The notes under the pieces were generated by a model. The model saw only the letters and a program-made list of their open reading frames with translations. It did no database searches and had not been told where the DNA came from. From NCBI GenBank assembly GCA_024710905.1, contig JANJTV010000120.1, positions 1 to 64,000 on the forward strand: a DNA stretch of 64,000 nt, written 5' to 3'. Position 1 is the stretch's first letter, and every line of letters begins with the position of its first letter. This DNA comes from Anaerolineales bacterium (GTDB taxonomy: Bacteria > Chloroflexota > Anaerolineae > Anaerolineales > Villigracilaceae). A program made the translations under genes and the position numbers. Positions 26,708 to 35,106 of this stretch are shown in pieces.

Positions 26708-27883
26708 TTATTGCAATATTGTTAATTTCAGAACATACTGCACAGAGACGGGCCCATCGCCTGGCTCCCCCGCAGCGATCTCCATCAAATAAACCACGCC
26801 CGGCTGGAAGGTAAATACCACTGCCTGGCTGGAGCAGGCGTCCAGCGGCCAGCCAGGCAGCAGATTGGCATCACCGCTGGCCGTAACACGGACATCCCCC
26901 ATGCCAGTGCAATTCAGCGAGAGTTGCACTTTTACAGGTTGCTGACCGTCAACAGTAAGCAGGATGGTGTCGCTGGCATCGCCCTGCGGCGCAGAAACCG
27001 CGTTCTGGAAGCTCACCAGGCGGCTGGTATACGGATTGATGGACAGGCTGGCAGCAGGCCGGGAGGCGGAATCAGAATCATTTGCCACGGGGCCAGGCGT
27101 GGGTGTGGCCTGCAAGTTGCCGCTTTCATCCAGCACGGTCAGCGGGTTGCCGTTTTGGTCCAGAAAAGGCAGGTCAGCAAGGTCATCCCCCAGACGCAGG
27201 TAGAGCGCGGCCACCCAGCCCCGCCCATCCGGCGACTCAGCATAAGCAATTTGCAGCCAGGTGCTGGTTTCATTCCGGCCTGTGATAGCCACAGTTTGCC
27301 CGGAAGCAATTTGCCCCAGGGTGTCATAAACCGTCCCGGGGCCAGAACGGACATTGACCTGCTGGGTGGTTTGGGCGCTGAGCGCGCCCGAAGGCGTGGG
27401 CATCTGTGTGACTGCACTGGTTGGGGTGGCGGCAACATAAGGCGGGATGTCCAGCACCGGCAGCCGGGATTGGTTTCCGGTGACAACCACATACTGAGAT
27501 GTGACCCAGCCCACGCCCAGCGGGGCGGTTTCGTATTGAACCAACAACCACTCACCAGTTGAGTCTTTCCCGACCACAAAAACGGTCGTGGCCGGGGGAA
27601 TCAGGCCCAGCGAATCATAGGACTGGCCGGGGCCGGAACGGACATTAATATTGCTGTTGACATAGCCCGATAAAGGCTGGATGGTTGGCTGCAGGGTGGG
27701 GGTAACTGTTTCCTGCTGCGGAATGATCAAATCTGGCCGCAGAGTGTAGGTCGGCGGCAGGGTGGCGGTTGAAAAGGCCGGCAGGGTGGCAGAGGGAACT
27801 AACTGTTGATTCGGGTCGTCCACCCGGCCAGAACAAGCGCTGACAGTAAAGAGCAGGAAAACCAGGAGCAATATTGTACGCAT
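26708..27883 (-). CDS. Lipoprotein with two SH3b domains
   Basis: The protein has 391 aa. The signal peptide ends in the lipobox V-S-A-C (C17). A Thr/Pro-rich stretch is followed by two bacterial SH3 domains (about 72-135 and 172-232), each marked by N-V-R-S-G-P-G-x-x-Y-D-x-L-G and a closing G-W-V. A C-terminal beta-rich domain (275-391) resembles pre-peptidase or sugar-binding sandwiches but is not clearly assigned. SH3b lipoproteins usually bind peptidoglycan or act as cell-surface adaptors. It follows the larger SH3b lipoprotein but is separated from it by a terminator. Confidence 0.8.
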   Translation of the reverse strand: MRTILLLVFLLFTVSACSGRVDDPNQQLVPSATLPAFSTATLPPTYTLRPDLIIPQQETVTPTLQPTIQPLSGYVNSNINVRSGPGQSYDSLGLIPPATTVFVVGKDSTGEWLLVQYETAPLGVGWVTSQYVVVTGNQSRLPVLDIPPYVAATPTSAVTQMPTPSGALSAQTTQQVNVRSGPGTVYDTLGQIASGQTVAITGRNETSTWLQIAYAESPDGRGWVAALYLRLGDDLADLPFLDQNGNPLTVLDESGNLQATPTPGPVANDSDSASRPAASLSINPYTSRLVSFQNAVSAPQGDASDTILLTVDGQQPVKVQLSLNCTGMGDVRVTASGDANLLPGWPLDACSSQAVVFTFQPGVVYLMEIAAGEPGDGPVSVQYVLKLTILQ

Positions 27884-27912
27884 GGGATGATTGTACTGCC
27901 AAGTATGCCAAC

Positions 27913-27951
27913 AAAAAAGGATGCCAGGCTATTATGCTGGCATCCTTTTTT
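27913..27951. terminator. Bidirectional terminator between the SH3b lipoprotein genes
   Basis: The stem AAAAAAGGATGCCAG/CTGGCATCCTTTTTT (27913-27927 with 27937-27951) has a 9-nt loop. T-runs occur on both strands. It ends the 30734-27966 transcript. Confidence 0.85.
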
Positions 27952-27965
27952 CTCCCTAGCAGGGA

Positions 27966-29069
27966 TTACGGGTTGAGCGGCATACCGGTATTGTCAAAAT
28001 AGGGCAGGTTGCGGAAGTCGCCAAGCGCACGAACATATTCCGAAGCCACCCAGGCGCGGCCATCCGGGCCATCAGCAAATTCAATCTGGTACCACAGTCC
28101 GCTCAGGGTAATACCCGTCACCGTAACTAGATCGCCGGGGTTGAGCATGGTCAGCGCTTCATAACTGCTGGCCGGTCCAACCCGCACATTAATCTGGGCA
28201 GTGACCTGCCCCTGCGGACCCGCCGGTTCAGGTGTTGGCGTTTCAGTTGGCGGCACAGGCTGGTTGGGGTCAAGCGTGGGGGTGGGCGGCTCCGGCGTTA
28301 CCGGCGTAGCCAGGATATTGTAATAAGGTAGGTCGCCAAAACCGTCCAGGGGCTTTATCACCTCGGTGGAGATCCACCCTTTGCCATCCGGGCCGGAGGG
28401 ATAATCAATTTGCACCCATTCGTTCTGGCCAAAACGGCCGGTCATGGTCACCACTTGGCCCACCTGCAGCGAGCCGATGGTCATGGAACCCAGGTTGGGG
28501 GCAACGCGCACATTGACAGCCTGGATCAACTCGGCCGGGCGGACGTTGTCCACTTGCGGCACAGGCGGGATGGGCAGGGGTTCGCCACTGATCGTCCACA
28601 GGAAGGGTGGCAGGAAGCTTACTTTGTTATTGGAATCGACAATAGCAATCGGCAGTTGGGTAATGTCCACATCCAGCAGGTTGACCGCATCCGCCAGCAC
28701 CCAGGCGCGGCCGGTGGGTGAATCGGCCCAGACAATGTAAAACCAGCGCGCCTGGTCATTGCGGGCAATAATCTGAACACCTTGGTTGCTGTAGATCCCG
28801 CCCAGGCTGGGGCTGCCACGGCGGGATTCGGCCCGTACGGTTACGTTCGACTGGGCGCGGCCCTGTACGGGGGCAGGCTCTGGCATCTGTGTGGGGGTGG
28901 CAGTTGGTTCAGGCGTGAAAGTAGGCGTCGGCTCAGGCGTGTTGGTCAGGGTGGGGGTAAGGGTGGCTTCCTGCGTGGCCGTTGGCGTGGCCGTTGGTTC
29001 CTCCAGGCCCGGCATGGCACAGGCAGTAAGCAAGATCATTAACAACAGCAATAAAATAATATTCTTCAT
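27966..29069 (-). CDS. Lipoprotein with three SH3b domains
   Basis: The protein has 367 aa. The lipobox is L-L-T-A-C (C17). A long Thr/Pro/Glu linker (22-68) leads to three SH3b domains at about 74-135, 180-245 and 285-350. The first has N-V-T-V-R-A-E in place of the more usual N-V-R-S-G-P. Each domain ends in G-x-A-W-V or G-W-I. It is an extracellular anchored protein, probably a cell-wall binder. The start is the ATG at 29069; the codon at 29072 is TTG. The gene is 3 nt from the stop of the upstream membrane gene, so it belongs to the 30734-27966 operon. Confidence 0.8.
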   Translation of the reverse strand: MKNIILLLLLMILLTACAMPGLEEPTATPTATQEATLTPTLTNTPEPTPTFTPEPTATPTQMPEPAPVQGRAQSNVTVRAESRRGSPSLGGIYSNQGVQIIARNDQARWFYIVWADSPTGRAWVLADAVNLLDVDITQLPIAIVDSNNKVSFLPPFLWTISGEPLPIPPVPQVDNVRPAELIQAVNVRVAPNLGSMTIGSLQVGQVVTMTGRFGQNEWVQIDYPSGPDGKGWISTEVIKPLDGFGDLPYYNILATPVTPEPPTPTLDPNQPVPPTETPTPEPAGPQGQVTAQINVRVGPASSYEALTMLNPGDLVTVTGITLSGLWYQIEFADGPDGRAWVASEYVRALGDFRNLPYFDNTGMPLNP

Positions 29070-29072
29070 CAA

Positions 29073-29603
29073 TCAACTCTCTTCCCGGTTTGGAGATCGC
29101 CAACCAATCAGGGCATATACCAGGCCAGCCAACAAAAGCAGGAATTTCATCCCAGCGCACAGGGCAGCCAAGGCTGGCATGGGGTCGGCTGCGCCAGTCA
29201 ACAGCATGCTGAACAATAATGCATTTTCGCTGGCGTCAAAAACAACCGCCAGCCAGGCGCCCCAGCCCAGCATTTTACCAGCAAATTGCCACACAGCCTC
29301 CTTGCGTCGCCAGGCAGCCATGAAAATACCCAGGCTGAGGGTGCTGGCATACACAGGCATGAAGAGATAATCCAATCCCAGGCCAAAAGCCAGCACTGCC
29401 CTAGCAGATGAATCCCAGCCTGCCAGCATGGCGGAGGCTTTTTCCACAGAGCCAGCCAGTTCGTACGAGACAATGCCGCTCGATGCGGGGGTTACCAGCC
29501 AGGCATCCAGCCAGGAGAAAACAGCAAAAAAGGCCAGGGTGAGCCAGAAAAGGGTCCAGAATATCGCTTTGTGGCGGGCAGGCGGCAGCCAATCCCAAGA
29601 CAT
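29073..29603 (-). CDS. Membrane protein of unknown function, four helices
   Basis: The protein has 176 aa. Hydrophobic segments lie at about 13-36, 70-95, 110-135 and 142-165. A conserved-looking F-D-A-S-E-N-A-L-L (about 120-128) sits within the third. The pattern resembles small DUF-type four-helix membrane proteins of Chloroflexota, but I cannot name the family. It starts exactly after the stop of the acyltransferase-like gene and ends 3 nt before the SH3b lipoprotein, so the three are one operon. Confidence 0.6.
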   Translation of the reverse strand: MSWDWLPPARHKAIFWTLFWLTLAFFAVFSWLDAWLVTPASSGIVSYELAGSVEKASAMLAGWDSSARAVLAFGLGLDYLFMPVYASTLSLGIFMAAWRRKEAVWQFAGKMLGWGAWLAVVFDASENALLFSMLLTGAADPMPALAALCAGMKFLLLLAGLVYALIGWRSPNREES

Positions 29604-30734
29604 TTAGAGCTCCTTGCGATACACGCGGTGATTCTTATATTCCACGCCGTTCAGGTTCTTCAGGTCGGCGCGCATTTGTTCGGTGGTTTCGGCCACTTGG
29701 GTCATTTCCACATGCCGAAACTGGCCGAACTGCAACAGGGTCTGGCCCATTTCATTGTAAAGAATGGCATTGCCACCGTGCCCCTGATGCTCCGGCAGGA
29801 TGCCCATGCCATTGACCGAGACGGTTTGGGTGCGGCGCATTTCAAGCAGCAGGTCGAGCAGGGAAAGCGGGTTTAGGCTGCCGCGCGCGCGTTGCAGGGC
29901 CGCCGAAACGTCGTGGAAGGCAAACAGGAAACCAACCACATCTTCGTTGTGGGTGATGATCTTAATCAGGCGGTGGTCGGCAATCGTCATGATGTTCTCG
30001 ACCACAAAATCGACCTCACGTTTGGTCAGCGGGTAGTATTCCCAGTTATGCACAAAAGCATTGTTATATGCCAGGCCAATTCGGTCAGCCCAGGAAAGCA
30101 GTTCTTTCTTGTTCTTAAAGCGCTTGACTTGCAAGTTGCCGCGCTGCAGGGCGCGTTCGGCAATTCGCGCCACCCGCTCGGGGATGTGGAATTTATCGGA
30201 CGGTACATAACATGAGACAAAATCCACTTCCTTGGTAAATCCCTGGGCCTCGACCAATTGTTGGTAGTAGGCGTGGTTGTAATTGAGCATGGTCATGGTC
30301 TGGCGGTGCTCGTGGCCAAACACCAGGATGCCGTATCCATCCAGCGGGCCAAGCCCTTTGGGGCCAATCAACGTATCCAGGCCGCGTTCGCGCGACCATT
30401 CAATGACCGTGTTGAATAAAGCCACCGCGGCCTCTGGGTCGTTTTCACACTCAAAAAAATAAAAATCGGCCGTTTTTTCGTTGTGATAGGCATTAAAGGG
30501 TTTGTTCTCAATCGCTGCAATCCGCCCGACATCCCGGGCATCGCGCACCGCCAGGAAGAAATCCACATCGGAGTGTTCGTGGAACGGGTGCTTCCGGCGG
30601 TTGAGCTGGTTGTAGGCGTCCACGTTGAGCGGCGGCACCCACTGCGGGCAATCCTTATAAATCCGGTGCGGCAATTCCACAAAGCGGCGCACTTGGCGTT
30701 TGTTGTTGGTATCCACTTTTTCGATAATCAGCAT
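29604..30734 (-). CDS. GNAT-like acyltransferase, YghO-type
   Basis: The protein has 376 aa. It has the layout of YghO-like N-acyltransferases. The first half begins with F-V-E-L-P-H-R-I-Y-K-D-C-P-Q-W-V-P-P-L and includes G-P-K-G-L-G-P-L-D-G-Y-G. The second half is a GNAT fold with M-G-I-L-P-E-H-Q-G-H-G-G-N-A-I-L. The acetyl-CoA loop Q-G-H-G-G-N-A fits the Q/R-x-x-G-x-G/A pattern. Substrates of this family are not established. It is the first gene of the operon leading to a membrane protein and an SH3b lipoprotein, which hints at an envelope role. Confidence 0.7.
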   Translation of the reverse strand: MLIIEKVDTNNKRQVRRFVELPHRIYKDCPQWVPPLNVDAYNQLNRRKHPFHEHSDVDFFLAVRDARDVGRIAAIENKPFNAYHNEKTADFYFFECENDPEAAVALFNTVIEWSRERGLDTLIGPKGLGPLDGYGILVFGHEHRQTMTMLNYNHAYYQQLVEAQGFTKEVDFVSCYVPSDKFHIPERVARIAERALQRGNLQVKRFKNKKELLSWADRIGLAYNNAFVHNWEYYPLTKREVDFVVENIMTIADHRLIKIITHNEDVVGFLFAFHDVSAALQRARGSLNPLSLLDLLLEMRRTQTVSVNGMGILPEHQGHGGNAILYNEMGQTLLQFGQFRHVEMTQVAETTEQMRADLKNLNGVEYKNHRVYRKEL

Positions 30735-30771
30735 GGCATTCTCCTCGGGCAGGATGCCTTAATATTAATCC

Positions 30772-30799
30772 AAAAACACCGCGCTGGCGGCCTGTGTTT
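30772..30799 (-). terminator. Terminator of the tetrapyrrole-associated operon
   Basis: On the minus strand AAACAC...GTGTTT with inner CCGC/GCGG forms a bulged stem followed by TTTTTGG. It lies 16 nt past the CoA-transferase stop. A 13-bp direct repeat flanks it (30747-30759 and 30804-30816). Confidence 0.6.
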
Positions 30800-30814
30800 G
30801 GATGGGCAGGATGC

Positions 30815-31987
30815 CTACGCCAAAATGTTGTTGGATTTAAGCGATTGAATTTCTGATTCGGAATACCCCAACTCGCGGAGCAAGCCCGGGGTGTGTTCCC
30901 CCACCTCAGGCAGGGAGGCCGCTTCCGGGCCGGTTTCCTGCTGCATTAAGAACGGCAGGCGCGGCAGGCGCGTTTCTTCGCCGGAAGGCAAGGTTGTGAG
31001 AATCAGGCTGCCGCCTGCGGCCAGTTGCGGGTCGTCGAACAGGTCTTCGGGGCGGGCAATCGGAGAGAAGGGCAGCTCGGCCTGCTCGCAACGGGAAATC
31101 ACTTCTGCCAGGGAAAGACCAGCCATCATCTCCCGCACGGCGGGCAGGAACCACTCCCGCTGCGAAATGCGGTCGTTGTTGGTTGCCAAGCGGGTGTCCG
31201 CCAGCCAGTCTGTACGGCCAAAGGCCTGGCAGAATTTTGCCCATTGTTTGTCGCTGGTAACGCCGACAAAAACCCGTTGGCCGTCAACTGTCTCAAATTG
31301 GTGATAAATGGCCCAGGCACTGACGCGTGCAGGCATGGGTGGCACCGGCTCACCGGAAACAGCCGAATAGGCCATGTGGTGGCCCATCAGGAAGGCGGAG
31401 GTTTCAAACAGGGCGCTTTGCACCAACTGGCCCTGGCCGGTTGAGTCGCGTTCGCGCAAGGCCAGCAAAACGGCCATCGCGCCCATCATGCCGGTGGTGA
31501 CATCAATGACCGATGCCCCGGCGCGCAACGGCTGGCCAACCGGGCCGGTCATATAGGCCAGGCCAGACATCATCTGCACCACTTCATCCAGCGCGGTTCG
31601 GGACTGATACGGCCCGGGCAGGAATCCTTTTAATTGGCAGTACACCAGCCGGGGGTAGCCCGCCGCAAGTTGTTCATATCCCAGGCCTAACCTTTCCATT
31701 GTGCCGGGGGCGTAGTTTTCGACCAGAACATCCGTTGTGGCAAGCAATTTTTGGATGATTTCCAGCCCCTGCGGGTCTTTCAGGTTGACGGCCAGGCTTT
31801 TCTTATTACGGTTGAAAAATGGGAAATAGCCCATGCCAAAGCCCTTCAGGCGGCGGGTCGGGTCGCCTTCGGGCGGTTCAATGCGGATGACCTCCGCGCC
31901 GAGATCGGCCAGGAACAGGCCAGTGGTAGGGCCCAGCACGGCGTGGGTAAATTCCAGCACGCGGGTGCCAGCCAGTGGGCGACTCAT
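30815..31987 (-). CDS. Family III CoA transferase (CaiB/BaiF type)
   Basis: The protein has 390 aa, usual for the family. The N-terminal signature L-A-G-T-R-V-L-E-F-T and L-G-A-E-V-I-R-I-E-P are present, and the acylating Asp is D162 in A-S-V-I-D-V-T-T-G-M. Such enzymes move CoA between carboxylic acids, for example succinyl-CoA to malate or citramalate. The ATG overlaps the dehydratase small subunit stop by 4 nt. With the dehydratase pair and the HMG-CoA-lyase-type enzyme upstream, it could activate a branched malate-type acid for cleavage (inference). It is the last gene of the 15-gene operon. Confidence 0.88.
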   Translation of the reverse strand: MSRPLAGTRVLEFTHAVLGPTTGLFLADLGAEVIRIEPPEGDPTRRLKGFGMGYFPFFNRNKKSLAVNLKDPQGLEIIQKLLATTDVLVENYAPGTMERLGLGYEQLAAGYPRLVYCQLKGFLPGPYQSRTALDEVVQMMSGLAYMTGPVGQPLRAGASVIDVTTGMMGAMAVLLALRERDSTGQGQLVQSALFETSAFLMGHHMAYSAVSGEPVPPMPARVSAWAIYHQFETVDGQRVFVGVTSDKQWAKFCQAFGRTDWLADTRLATNNDRISQREWFLPAVREMMAGLSLAEVISRCEQAELPFSPIARPEDLFDDPQLAAGGSLILTTLPSGEETRLPRLPFLMQQETGPEAASLPEVGEHTPGLLRELGYSESEIQSLKSNNILA

Positions 31988-32478
31988 TTGTAGCCGCCTT
32001 TCTGGTTCAGGAAATCCACCAGCCCCCCGGCGTTGAGAATCTCCAGCATGACATCCGGCATTTTGGTGGCCTGCCAGATCTGGCGGTTGCTGGAAACCGC
32101 GCCATTGAGGATATCCACTGTAACCTGCGCGCCGGGTTGGATGTCGTGCTGCGGGGCTTCAACCAAGAGCAGGCCAATGTTAATGGCATTGCGGAAGAAA
32201 ATGCGGGCAAACGAACGCGCCACCACCGCCGAAACCCCCGCCGCCTTGAGGGCAATCGGCGCCTGCTCACGGCTGGATCCACAGCCAAAGTTACTGCCTA
32301 CTACCAGCACATCCCCGGTGCGGACGGCGCTGGCAAAGGCTGGGTCGAGGTCTTCAAGTACGTGTGCGGCCAGGTCAGTTGTATCGAGTGTTTTGGTGTA
32401 TTTGCCGGGGATGATGCGGTCCGTATCAATGTTATCCACATTATAGACGTGGGCCTTGCCGGTGATGATGGTGGTCAT
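31984..32478 (-). CDS. Aconitase-family dehydratase, small subunit (LeuD/DmdB-like)
   Basis: The protein has 164 aa, the swivelling small subunit of a two-part hydro-lyase. Signature residues are D-T-D-R-I-I-P-G-K-Y (18-27) and G-S-N-F-G-C-G-S-S-R (61-70). The short length and the D-T-D-R-I-I form match the homoaconitase, citraconate and dimethylmaleate hydratase branch, which also contains isopropylmalate isomerase of archaea and Chloroflexota. It overlaps the large subunit by 4 nt. No other leucine genes (leuA, leuB) are near, so a catabolic hydratase is favoured, but a leucine role cannot be excluded. Confidence 0.85.
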   Translation of the reverse strand: MTTIITGKAHVYNVDNIDTDRIIPGKYTKTLDTTDLAAHVLEDLDPAFASAVRTGDVLVVGSNFGCGSSREQAPIALKAAGVSAVVARSFARIFFRNAINIGLLLVEAPQHDIQPGAQVTVDILNGAVSSNRQIWQATKMPDVMLEILNAGGLVDFLNQKGGYK

Positions 32479-33695
32479 AGGGCCTCCGGGTCGACGATTT
32501 CACCCGCCACAGCCGCGGCGGCCACCACGGCCGGGGAAGCAAGGAAAATACTGGCACGCGGGTTGCCCATGCGCCCCTGGAAGTTGCGGTTGGTGGAGGA
32601 AATGGTCACTTCGCCGTCGCCGGGCACGCCCAGGTGGGTGCCCACGCAAGGCCCACAGCCGGAGGTGATGAACACTGCCCCGGCCTCTGTCAGCGTCTGG
32701 ATGGTTCCATCGGCTAGGGCAGCCTCGAATACCGCTTTGGAAGCCGGGGCAATGATCAGGCGTACGGCCAGTTTACGGCCACGCAATACTTCGGCGACGG
32801 CCTGCAAGTCCTCGAGGCGGCTGTTGGTGCACGAGCCAATGAAGGCAGCATCCACTTTTTGGCCAAGTACTTCATCAATCGGGATGACATTATCCGGCGA
32901 GTGGGGAACGGCCACCTGCGGGCGCAGGGAGGAGACATCCACTTCGTAGCGAGCGCGGAAGTCGGCGCTTTCATCCACCAGCTGGTGCTCAAACGGTTCG
33001 TCCAGGCGCAGGCCGGTGGTGTCCACCAGCCCGGCTTTGGCGCCCATCTCGGCCACCATATTGGCCAGCACCATGCGGCTGGCAAGGGTCATTTGCTCCA
33101 CAACCGGGCCATTGAATTCAATGGATTCATAAACAGCGCCTTCCACTCCCATTCGCTGTACCAGATGCAGGATGATGTCTTTGGCGGTAATGCCTTTTGG
33201 CAGACGGCCGGTAAGCGTGAACAATACGGTCTGGGGAACTTTGAGCCAGGTTTGGCCAGTACGCAGCACCCCGGCCAGGTCCGTGGAACCAACGCCAACG
33301 GCAAATGCGCCCAGCGCGCCATAGGTTGGCGTGTGCGAATCCGCGCCGAGGAACAGGTCGCCGGGGCGGACGTGTCCGTTTTCCACCATCAACTGGTGGC
33401 AGATGCCCGCGCCCACGTCGTAGAGTTTGAGTCCCTGCTGACGGGCAAAATCGCGCATCATTTTATGCAAGTTGGCCACGCGCTCGTTCGGCGCCGGGGA
33501 GGCGTGGTCAATGACCAGAAAGGCTTTTTCGCGGTTCCAGACCGTTTTGCCGCCCATTTGTTCAAAGGCTTTAATCGCGAACGGCGCTGTGGCGTCGGTA
33601 GCCATCACGCCGTCCACATCCACAATGGCGATTTCACCAGCGCGGACGGGCTTCCTGGCGTGTTTGGAGATAATGCGTTCAGAAAGGGTTGCCAT
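32475..33695 (-). CDS. Aconitase-family dehydratase, large subunit (LeuC/DmdA-like)
   Basis: The protein has 406 aa. The 4Fe-4S ligands C289 (I-G-S-C-T-N-S-R), C347 and C350 (S-G-C-G-P-C) are all present, with G-A-D-S-H-T-P-T-Y-G (117-126). The compact length is that of the homoaconitase/dimethylmaleate hydratase branch rather than the longer LeuC of leucine operons. Likely chemistry is reversible hydration of a maleate- or citraconate-type acid. An ATG at 33707 would add four residues; the ATG at 33695 fits the family start M-A-T-L-S-E-R-I. It lies between the HMGL fusion gene and the small subunit in one operon. Confidence 0.85.
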   Translation of the reverse strand: MATLSERIISKHARKPVRAGEIAIVDVDGVMATDATAPFAIKAFEQMGGKTVWNREKAFLVIDHASPAPNERVANLHKMMRDFARQQGLKLYDVGAGICHQLMVENGHVRPGDLFLGADSHTPTYGALGAFAVGVGSTDLAGVLRTGQTWLKVPQTVLFTLTGRLPKGITAKDIILHLVQRMGVEGAVYESIEFNGPVVEQMTLASRMVLANMVAEMGAKAGLVDTTGLRLDEPFEHQLVDESADFRARYEVDVSSLRPQVAVPHSPDNVIPIDEVLGQKVDAAFIGSCTNSRLEDLQAVAEVLRGRKLAVRLIIAPASKAVFEAALADGTIQTLTEAGAVFITSGCGPCVGTHLGVPGDGEVTISSTNRNFQGRMGNPRASIFLASPAVVAAAAVAGEIVDPEAL

Positions 33696-33711
33696 GGGAT
33701 GAAACATAAAA

Positions 33712-35100
33712 TTAGTCTGTAACCAGTTTGTGCATTTTGGCGGGCAATTCCTTACCGAGCAAGGCCTCCATGCGCCGCGAGAGCGCCGCCACTTTGGGGA
33801 TGTCCACCCCGGTCTGGATGCTCATTTCGTGCAGCATGTAGGCCGTGTCCTCCGTGGCAACATTGCCTTTAGCGGTCTGGATGAACGGGCAACCGCCCAG
33901 CCCGCCAAAGGATGTGTCAAACGCAGTAACTCCGGATTTGAGTGCCGAGAGCAGGTTGGCCAGGCCCTGCCCGCGTGTGTCGTGCAGGTGCAGCACCACC
34001 GGCACACTGCCCGCCATCGGCAGGATCTCCTGTACGGTCTTGCGAATCAATTGCGGGTTGCCCAGCCCGGCCGAATCGGCCAGCGAGAGTTCATCAATGC
34101 CCATGGCGAGGAAACGACGGGACAGAGAAACCACTTTGGCGGTCTCAATGCGGCCCTCAAAGGCGCAGCCGAAGGCCACCTGCACCCCGGCGCGTACCTG
34201 CATACCGTATTCGCGGGCTTTTTGTACCATGGCGGACATTTCCTGCATGCCTTCCTCGATGCTGGTATTGGCGTTCTTCAGGGCCAGCGTTTCGGAGGCC
34301 GGTACACCCATATCCACCTTGCGGATGCCCGCTGCAGCGGCCCGTTCGAGGCCTTTCATGTTCAGCACCAGCGCGGAATAAGTCACGTCATCAAACTTCG
34401 GCAGGGAGGCACACAGCGCGTCAGCATCGGCCAGTTGCGGCACAATCCTCGGGTTGACAAACGAAGTAACTTGAATCTCTTTCAGACCTGCTTCAACCAG
34501 CCCGTGCACAAACTCAAGTTTGGTTTCGGTCGGGATGAATTTCTCCTCGCGCTGGATGCCGTCGCGCAGTCCAACTTCCACCAGCGAGACTTCTATCGGT
34601 ACGGTCGGAACTTCAAGGGCTTCGCTGCGCCGCCACAGGCGGTTGTGATACAGCAATGGGATGTCGAAATCAGAAACCGCCAGGTCTTTCACTTCACCAA
34701 CAAAAATCGTGTGATCGCCGCCGTCGTACATGGCCCAGACCGTACAATCCACCCAGGCCAGGCTGTCGGGCAGCAATGGCGCACCCGTGGCAGCAGTGGT
34801 GACATTCAGCCCGTCAAACCGGTCTTTAATTTCAGGTTTCATCCCGGCGAACCGCATGCCCAGGTCGAGTTGGCGAGCGCTGAGAACGTTCACGGCAAAA
34901 TAGCCGCTTTCGGCAATAACATTGTGGGTGAATAGGCGTTTATTTAGCGAGACCAGCACCAGCGGCGGCTCGAGGCTCAGGCTGGTAAACGAACTGGCTG
35001 TAATACCAATCGGCGTCTCACCATGCCGGGTGGTAACGACCGTTACCCCGGAAGCAAACTGGGACATGGCACGCTTGAAGTTATCGGGGGAATAGGCCAT
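33712..35100 (-). CDS. Fusion: flavin reductase domain plus HMG-CoA-lyase-type DRE-TIM lyase
   Basis: The protein has 462 aa in one uninterrupted frame. Residues 1-160 are a flavin reductase-like FMN domain (F-A-S-G-V-T-V-V-T-T, G-I-T-A-S-S-F-T-S-L-S-L-E-P-P, ending L-L-Y-H-N-R-L-W-R-R). Residues 168-462 are an HMG-CoA-lyase-type barrel with R179/D180 in V-G-L-R-D-G-I-Q, metal ligands H371 and H373 in H-L-H-D-T, catalytic C404 in G-L-G-G-C-P and N413 in K-G-N-V-A-T-E-D. The lyase half therefore looks active, splitting a 3-hydroxyacyl-CoA such as a citramalyl- or HMG-type thioester. The fusion is unusual; the reductase could feed FMNH2 to an oxygenase of this locus (inference). Confidence 0.88.
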   Translation of the reverse strand: MAYSPDNFKRAMSQFASGVTVVTTRHGETPIGITASSFTSLSLEPPLVLVSLNKRLFTHNVIAESGYFAVNVLSARQLDLGMRFAGMKPEIKDRFDGLNVTTAATGAPLLPDSLAWVDCTVWAMYDGGDHTIFVGEVKDLAVSDFDIPLLYHNRLWRRSEALEVPTVPIEVSLVEVGLRDGIQREEKFIPTETKLEFVHGLVEAGLKEIQVTSFVNPRIVPQLADADALCASLPKFDDVTYSALVLNMKGLERAAAAGIRKVDMGVPASETLALKNANTSIEEGMQEMSAMVQKAREYGMQVRAGVQVAFGCAFEGRIETAKVVSLSRRFLAMGIDELSLADSAGLGNPQLIRKTVQEILPMAGSVPVVLHLHDTRGQGLANLLSALKSGVTAFDTSFGGLGGCPFIQTAKGNVATEDTAYMLHEMSIQTGVDIPKVAALSRRMEALLGKELPAKMHKLVTD

Positions 35101-35106
35101 ACTGGG

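Noticed and set aside
33730-34935. 401-aa open frame opposite the flavin reductase-lyase fusion
   Set aside because: It is antisense to a gene with intact catalytic motifs and is rich in His/Gln/Gly, as expected for a shadow frame.
33712-35100. Suspicion that the flavin reductase-lyase fusion is an assembly or frameshift artefact
   Set aside because: The frame is continuous, both domains are complete, and flanking genes on both sides are coupled at the usual spacing; it still deserves a read check.
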